This document shows positions 6,452-8,168 of a DNA stretch of 8,168 nucleotides, piece after piece; position 1 is the first letter of the stretch, and each line of letters begins with the position of its first letter. The DNA comes from Verrucomicrobiota bacterium (GTDB lineage: Bacteria > Chlamydiota > Chlamydiia > Chlamydiales > FEN-1388): the NCBI GenBank assembly GCA_018239705.1, contig JAFEGS010000032.1:1-8168 (forward strand), in the 5' to 3' direction. Position numbers and translations under genes: made by a program. Under the pieces are notes generated by a model. That model saw only the letters and a program-made list of their open reading frames with translations. It did no database searches and had not been told where the DNA came from.

Positions 6452-6872
6452 CGATTTTCACAATATGTTCAATCTCTATTCGATTGCCTGGACGCTCGAG
6501 AGCCTCGCCTTGAGGCAGTCTTTTGAACATATCACTACTGCAAAGATCGCTGTAATGGCTGAGGCGAACGAGCGTCTCCTACAGGCCTTGCAAGCAGGAG
6601 ATCCCTACAAGGCTGTGAAGGCCGATAATGACTTCCATGCCGTCTATATTGAGCTATCACATAATGATGAGCTTTGCCAGATCCTTACAGGGATTAAACA
6701 AAAGCTCAAGCGACTCGAGCTCTACTACTTTGGAAAAGCAAAGGATATTTTCCGCTCTTTTGATGAGCACCTATCAATAATTGACGCACTCAGAAAAAAA
6801 GACCTTTCACTTGCTCTACAGGCAGTCGAAGCAAACTGGCAGGCAAGTTTTAAACGTATTGAGGATAAATAA
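6411..6872 (+). CDS. GntR-family regulator remnant: FCD ligand-binding domain without the DNA-binding domain
   Basis: From about base 6456 the translation fits the all-helical FCD domain of FadR-type GntR regulators: NMFNLYSIAWTLESLALRQS at the domain start, KADNDFHAVYIELSHNDEL with the D-x3-H metal-ligand pair, FDEHLSIIDALRKKDLSLALQAVEANW near the end, and a complete C-terminus. A full member has about 220-240 residues, with a winged helix in the first 75 or so; that part is missing. The first 15 or so codons (GTG at 6411 to about 6455) are antisense of the ammonia-lyase remnant and not of regulator origin. GGAGG at 6401-6405, 5 bases before this GTG, could by chance allow translation; ATG 6465 is the other possible start. 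If made, the product could bind ligand or pair with another FCD protein but not bind DNA. It overlaps the M20 gene by one base. Confidence 0.72.
   Translation: MVSKPNSSTVVSPIDFHNMFNLYSIAWTLESLALRQSFEHITTAKIAVMAEANERLLQALQAGDPYKAVKADNDFHAVYIELSHNDELCQILTGIKQKLKRLELYYFGKAKDIFRSFDEHLSIIDALRKKDLSLALQAVEANWQASFKRIEDK
6445..6462. other. Deletion or rearrangement junction joining two 5'-truncated divergent genes
   Basis: The minus-strand ammonia-lyase homology ends at about 6451 and the plus-strand FCD homology begins at about 6456. Each gene is cut on its 5' side at this point. The two genes point away from each other, so a single deletion through a shared divergent promoter would explain both truncations. 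Judged from normal family lengths, about 600 bp of the lyase, about 230 bp of the regulator and the intergenic region are gone. No insertion sequence or long repeat is visible at the joint. Confidence 0.65.
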
Positions 6873-8014
6873 TGGTACCTTTACAGAAACCACAGATCGA
6901 AAAGCTGCTATGCGACTTGATTCGCATTCCATCAGTCAACCCACACCTAACTGAAGACAAAGAGAGTAATGAAATGAACCTTGCCCTCTTTGTACGCGAC
7001 TGGCTGATCAGTCATACTATCAAAGCACATATTGAAGAGGTTGAGCCGGGAAGGCCCAACGTCTATGCAGAAATTGGGGATGGAGATGGGAAAACGCTCT
7101 GTTTTTGCGCCCACCTCGACACTGTTGGTGTTCAGGAGATGACTATCCCTCCTTTCGAGCCTACTATTGAGGATAAAAGGATGTATGGCCGAGGAAGTTG
7201 TGACATGAAGGGCGGGCTTGCAGCCGTTCTCAGTGCAGCTGCGGCTCTAGCCACAACAGGCGTGAAGGGAAAGTTGATTCTTGCACTTGTATGCGATGAA
7301 GAGTATGCCAGTATTGGCGCCGATGACTTTGTAAAAAGGCATCGAGCAGATGGCTGCATCCTTACTGAGCCTAGCGATCTAAAGATCGTCATGGCCCATA
7401 AAGGCTTTCTCTGGGCAAAAGTAACAGTCCCCGGCAAAAGCGCCCATGGAAGCCGCTGGGACATAGGCGAGAGCGCGATTTCAAAGATGGGCAGCATCCT
7501 TGTAGCGCTCGATGAGTTCGACAAGAAGGTGTTACGACAACGCAGTGACAGTCTAGTAGGACCTGCCTCTATGCATGTAAGCCTCATTAATGGAGGATCG
7601 GGGATCTCTACCTACGCATCCTCGTGCACTGTTCATATTGAACGAAGAACACTTCCATCGGAGGAAAGGCACGAAGTGCAGGAAGAAATAGAACGAAAAA
7701 TTCATAAAGCCTGTCCAGATGCTGAAATAGAGTGGTATTTTCATAGGCCCTCCATGTACTGCGATCCAGAAGAACCAATAGCGAAAAGCGTCAAGACAGC
7801 CTTTCAAGAGGTGCTCGGAAGGGAAGGTGAATGCTCAGGATTTGGTGTATGGACAGATGCCGCAATCTTCCAGCAGGCAGGAATCCCCACCGTCAATATA
7901 GGACCGATTGGTTTTGGACTGCATGAACCTGTCGAGTGGGTCGATATAGACTCTGTGGTGCAGACAGCCTCCATTCTCTTCCATGCGGCTAATTCCTTCA
8001 CAAATAGCTCTTGA
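6872..8014 (+). CDS. M20-family metallopeptidase/deacylase (ArgE/DapE-like)
   Basis: The product is 380 residues, a complete M20 zinc hydrolase of the ArgE/DapE/carboxypeptidase type. These enzymes cleave amide bonds of N-acyl amino acids or small peptides in the cytoplasm. All expected metal and catalytic residues are present: His81 and Asp83 in AHLDTVG, bridging Asp111 in GRGSCDMKGG, catalytic base Glu143 and ligand Glu144 in CDEEY, Glu166 in TEPSD, and His351 in GLHEPVEW. GKSAHGSRWDIG (188-199) marks the dimerisation/lid domain insert. The start overlaps the preceding stop (TAATG), and GAGG at 6861-6864 gives ribosome binding. The overlap with the regulator remnant and the nearby ammonia-lyase suggest it served the same amino-acid catabolic locus; in E. 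coli an M20 gene (ygeY) sits beside dpaL (ygeX). The substrate cannot be told from sequence. If the upstream deletion removed the promoter, expression now depends on read-through or a new promoter. Confidence 0.9.
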   Translation: MVPLQKPQIEKLLCDLIRIPSVNPHLTEDKESNEMNLALFVRDWLISHTIKAHIEEVEPGRPNVYAEIGDGDGKTLCFCAHLDTVGVQEMTIPPFEPTIEDKRMYGRGSCDMKGGLAAVLSAAAALATTGVKGKLILALVCDEEYASIGADDFVKRHRADGCILTEPSDLKIVMAHKGFLWAKVTVPGKSAHGSRWDIGESAISKMGSILVALDEFDKKVLRQRSDSLVGPASMHVSLINGGSGISTYASSCTVHIERRTLPSEERHEVQEEIERKIHKACPDAEIEWYFHRPSMYCDPEEPIAKSVKTAFQEVLGREGECSGFGVWTDAAIFQQAGIPTVNIGPIGFGLHEPVEWVDIDSVVQTASILFHAANSFTNSS

Positions 8015-8028
8015 AATTAATTGGGCCA

Positions 8029-8065
8029 TGTCATATCCAAGAGAACCCCGGAGGTTTATATGACA
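8029..8065 (+). promoter_or_regulatory. Inverted repeat spanning the ribosome-binding site and start codon of the GH84-like gene
   Basis: TGTCATAT (8029-8036) is the exact reverse complement of ATATGACA (8058-8065), which contains the ATG at 8060. The 21-base loop holds the Shine-Dalgarno GGAGG (8050-8054). CC at 8026-8027 could extend the stem against GG at 8066-8067 past a bulged A. It could be an mRNA hairpin that hides the start codon, or an operator in DNA. A weak promoter candidate, TTGAAA (8011-8016), 17 bases, TATCCA (8034-8039), would start transcription inside the loop and would then exclude the RNA hairpin. Confidence 0.45.
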
Positions 8066-8168
8066 GGTTCTTTTGGTGTTGTCGAAGGGTTCTACTGGCA
8101 GAAAAACGATGCCTATAACGGCCAATATGGAGACTATTCCCACGAGCAGAGACGTGAATTACTCGAAT
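8060..8168 (+). CDS. Probable GH84 beta-N-acetylglucosaminidase (O-GlcNAcase-type), N-terminal fragment
   Basis: Only 36 codons are in the window; the gene runs off the right edge. The start is supported by GGAGG at 8050-8054, 5 bases before the ATG. The sequence MTGSFGVVEGFYW, followed by YSHEQRRELLE, matches the opening of the NAGidase/GH84 catalytic barrel, where a G-V-V/I-E-G-F-Y-G segment precedes a W/Y-S/T-x-E-x-R-x-x-L helix. The first Gly and the Phe-Tyr of this strand lie in the active site of the family. The usual Gly after FY is Trp, and there are about 13 residues between this and YSHEQR, longer than in the commonest forms. GH84 enzymes remove N-acetylglucosamine from glycans or from O-GlcNAc-modified proteins. 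The domain starts almost at residue 1 with no signal peptide, suggesting a cytoplasmic protein or one exported by a non-Sec route. Confidence 0.65.
   Translation, partial: MTGSFGVVEGFYWQKNDAYNGQYGDYSHEQRRELLE

Overview
The window looks like a piece of a host-associated bacterium, possibly a Chlamydiota-type intracellular organism. This is inference. It rests on two eukaryotic-style protein tyrosine phosphatases in tandem, a Thr/Pro-rich low-complexity protein, small exported proteins of no recognised family, a Cdd1-type helix-hairpin-helix protein and the start of a likely GH84 (O-GlcNAcase-type) glycosidase. No RNA gene, insertion sequence, CRISPR array or replication origin was seen.

Left part (1-4109, all plus strand). 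First comes the 3' end of a large Thr/Ser/Pro-rich protein. It is followed by two small paralogous exported proteins (1250-1555 and 1596-1892) and two paralogous tyrosine-phosphatase-like proteins (1889-2785 and 2835-4109). The second small exported gene overlaps the first phosphatase gene by 4 bases, so these four genes read as one module made by two tandem duplications. Both phosphatases keep the Cys and Arg of the P-loop and the general-acid Asp, but have Asn in place of the usual His before the catalytic Cys.

Middle (4110-5870). A strong hairpin precedes a small Cdd1-family gene (plus). That gene overlaps tail-to-tail with a minus-strand AlbA_2/HATPase_c_4/winged-helix regulator gene. The regulator's promoter region carries five exact copies of ATTGCACCA arranged around a perfect -35 box, which is probably an operator array.

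Right part (5876-8168). The C-terminal half of a diaminopropionate ammonia-lyase gene (minus) abuts, within about 15 bp, the C-terminal FCD half of a GntR-family regulator gene (plus). Both genes lack their 5' parts. The simplest reading is one deletion that removed a shared divergent promoter and the first halves of both genes. An intact M20 metallopeptidase gene follows the regulator remnant with a 1-base overlap, and probably belonged to the same catabolic locus. The window ends in the first 36 codons of the GH84-like gene, whose start codon lies in one arm of an inverted repeat.
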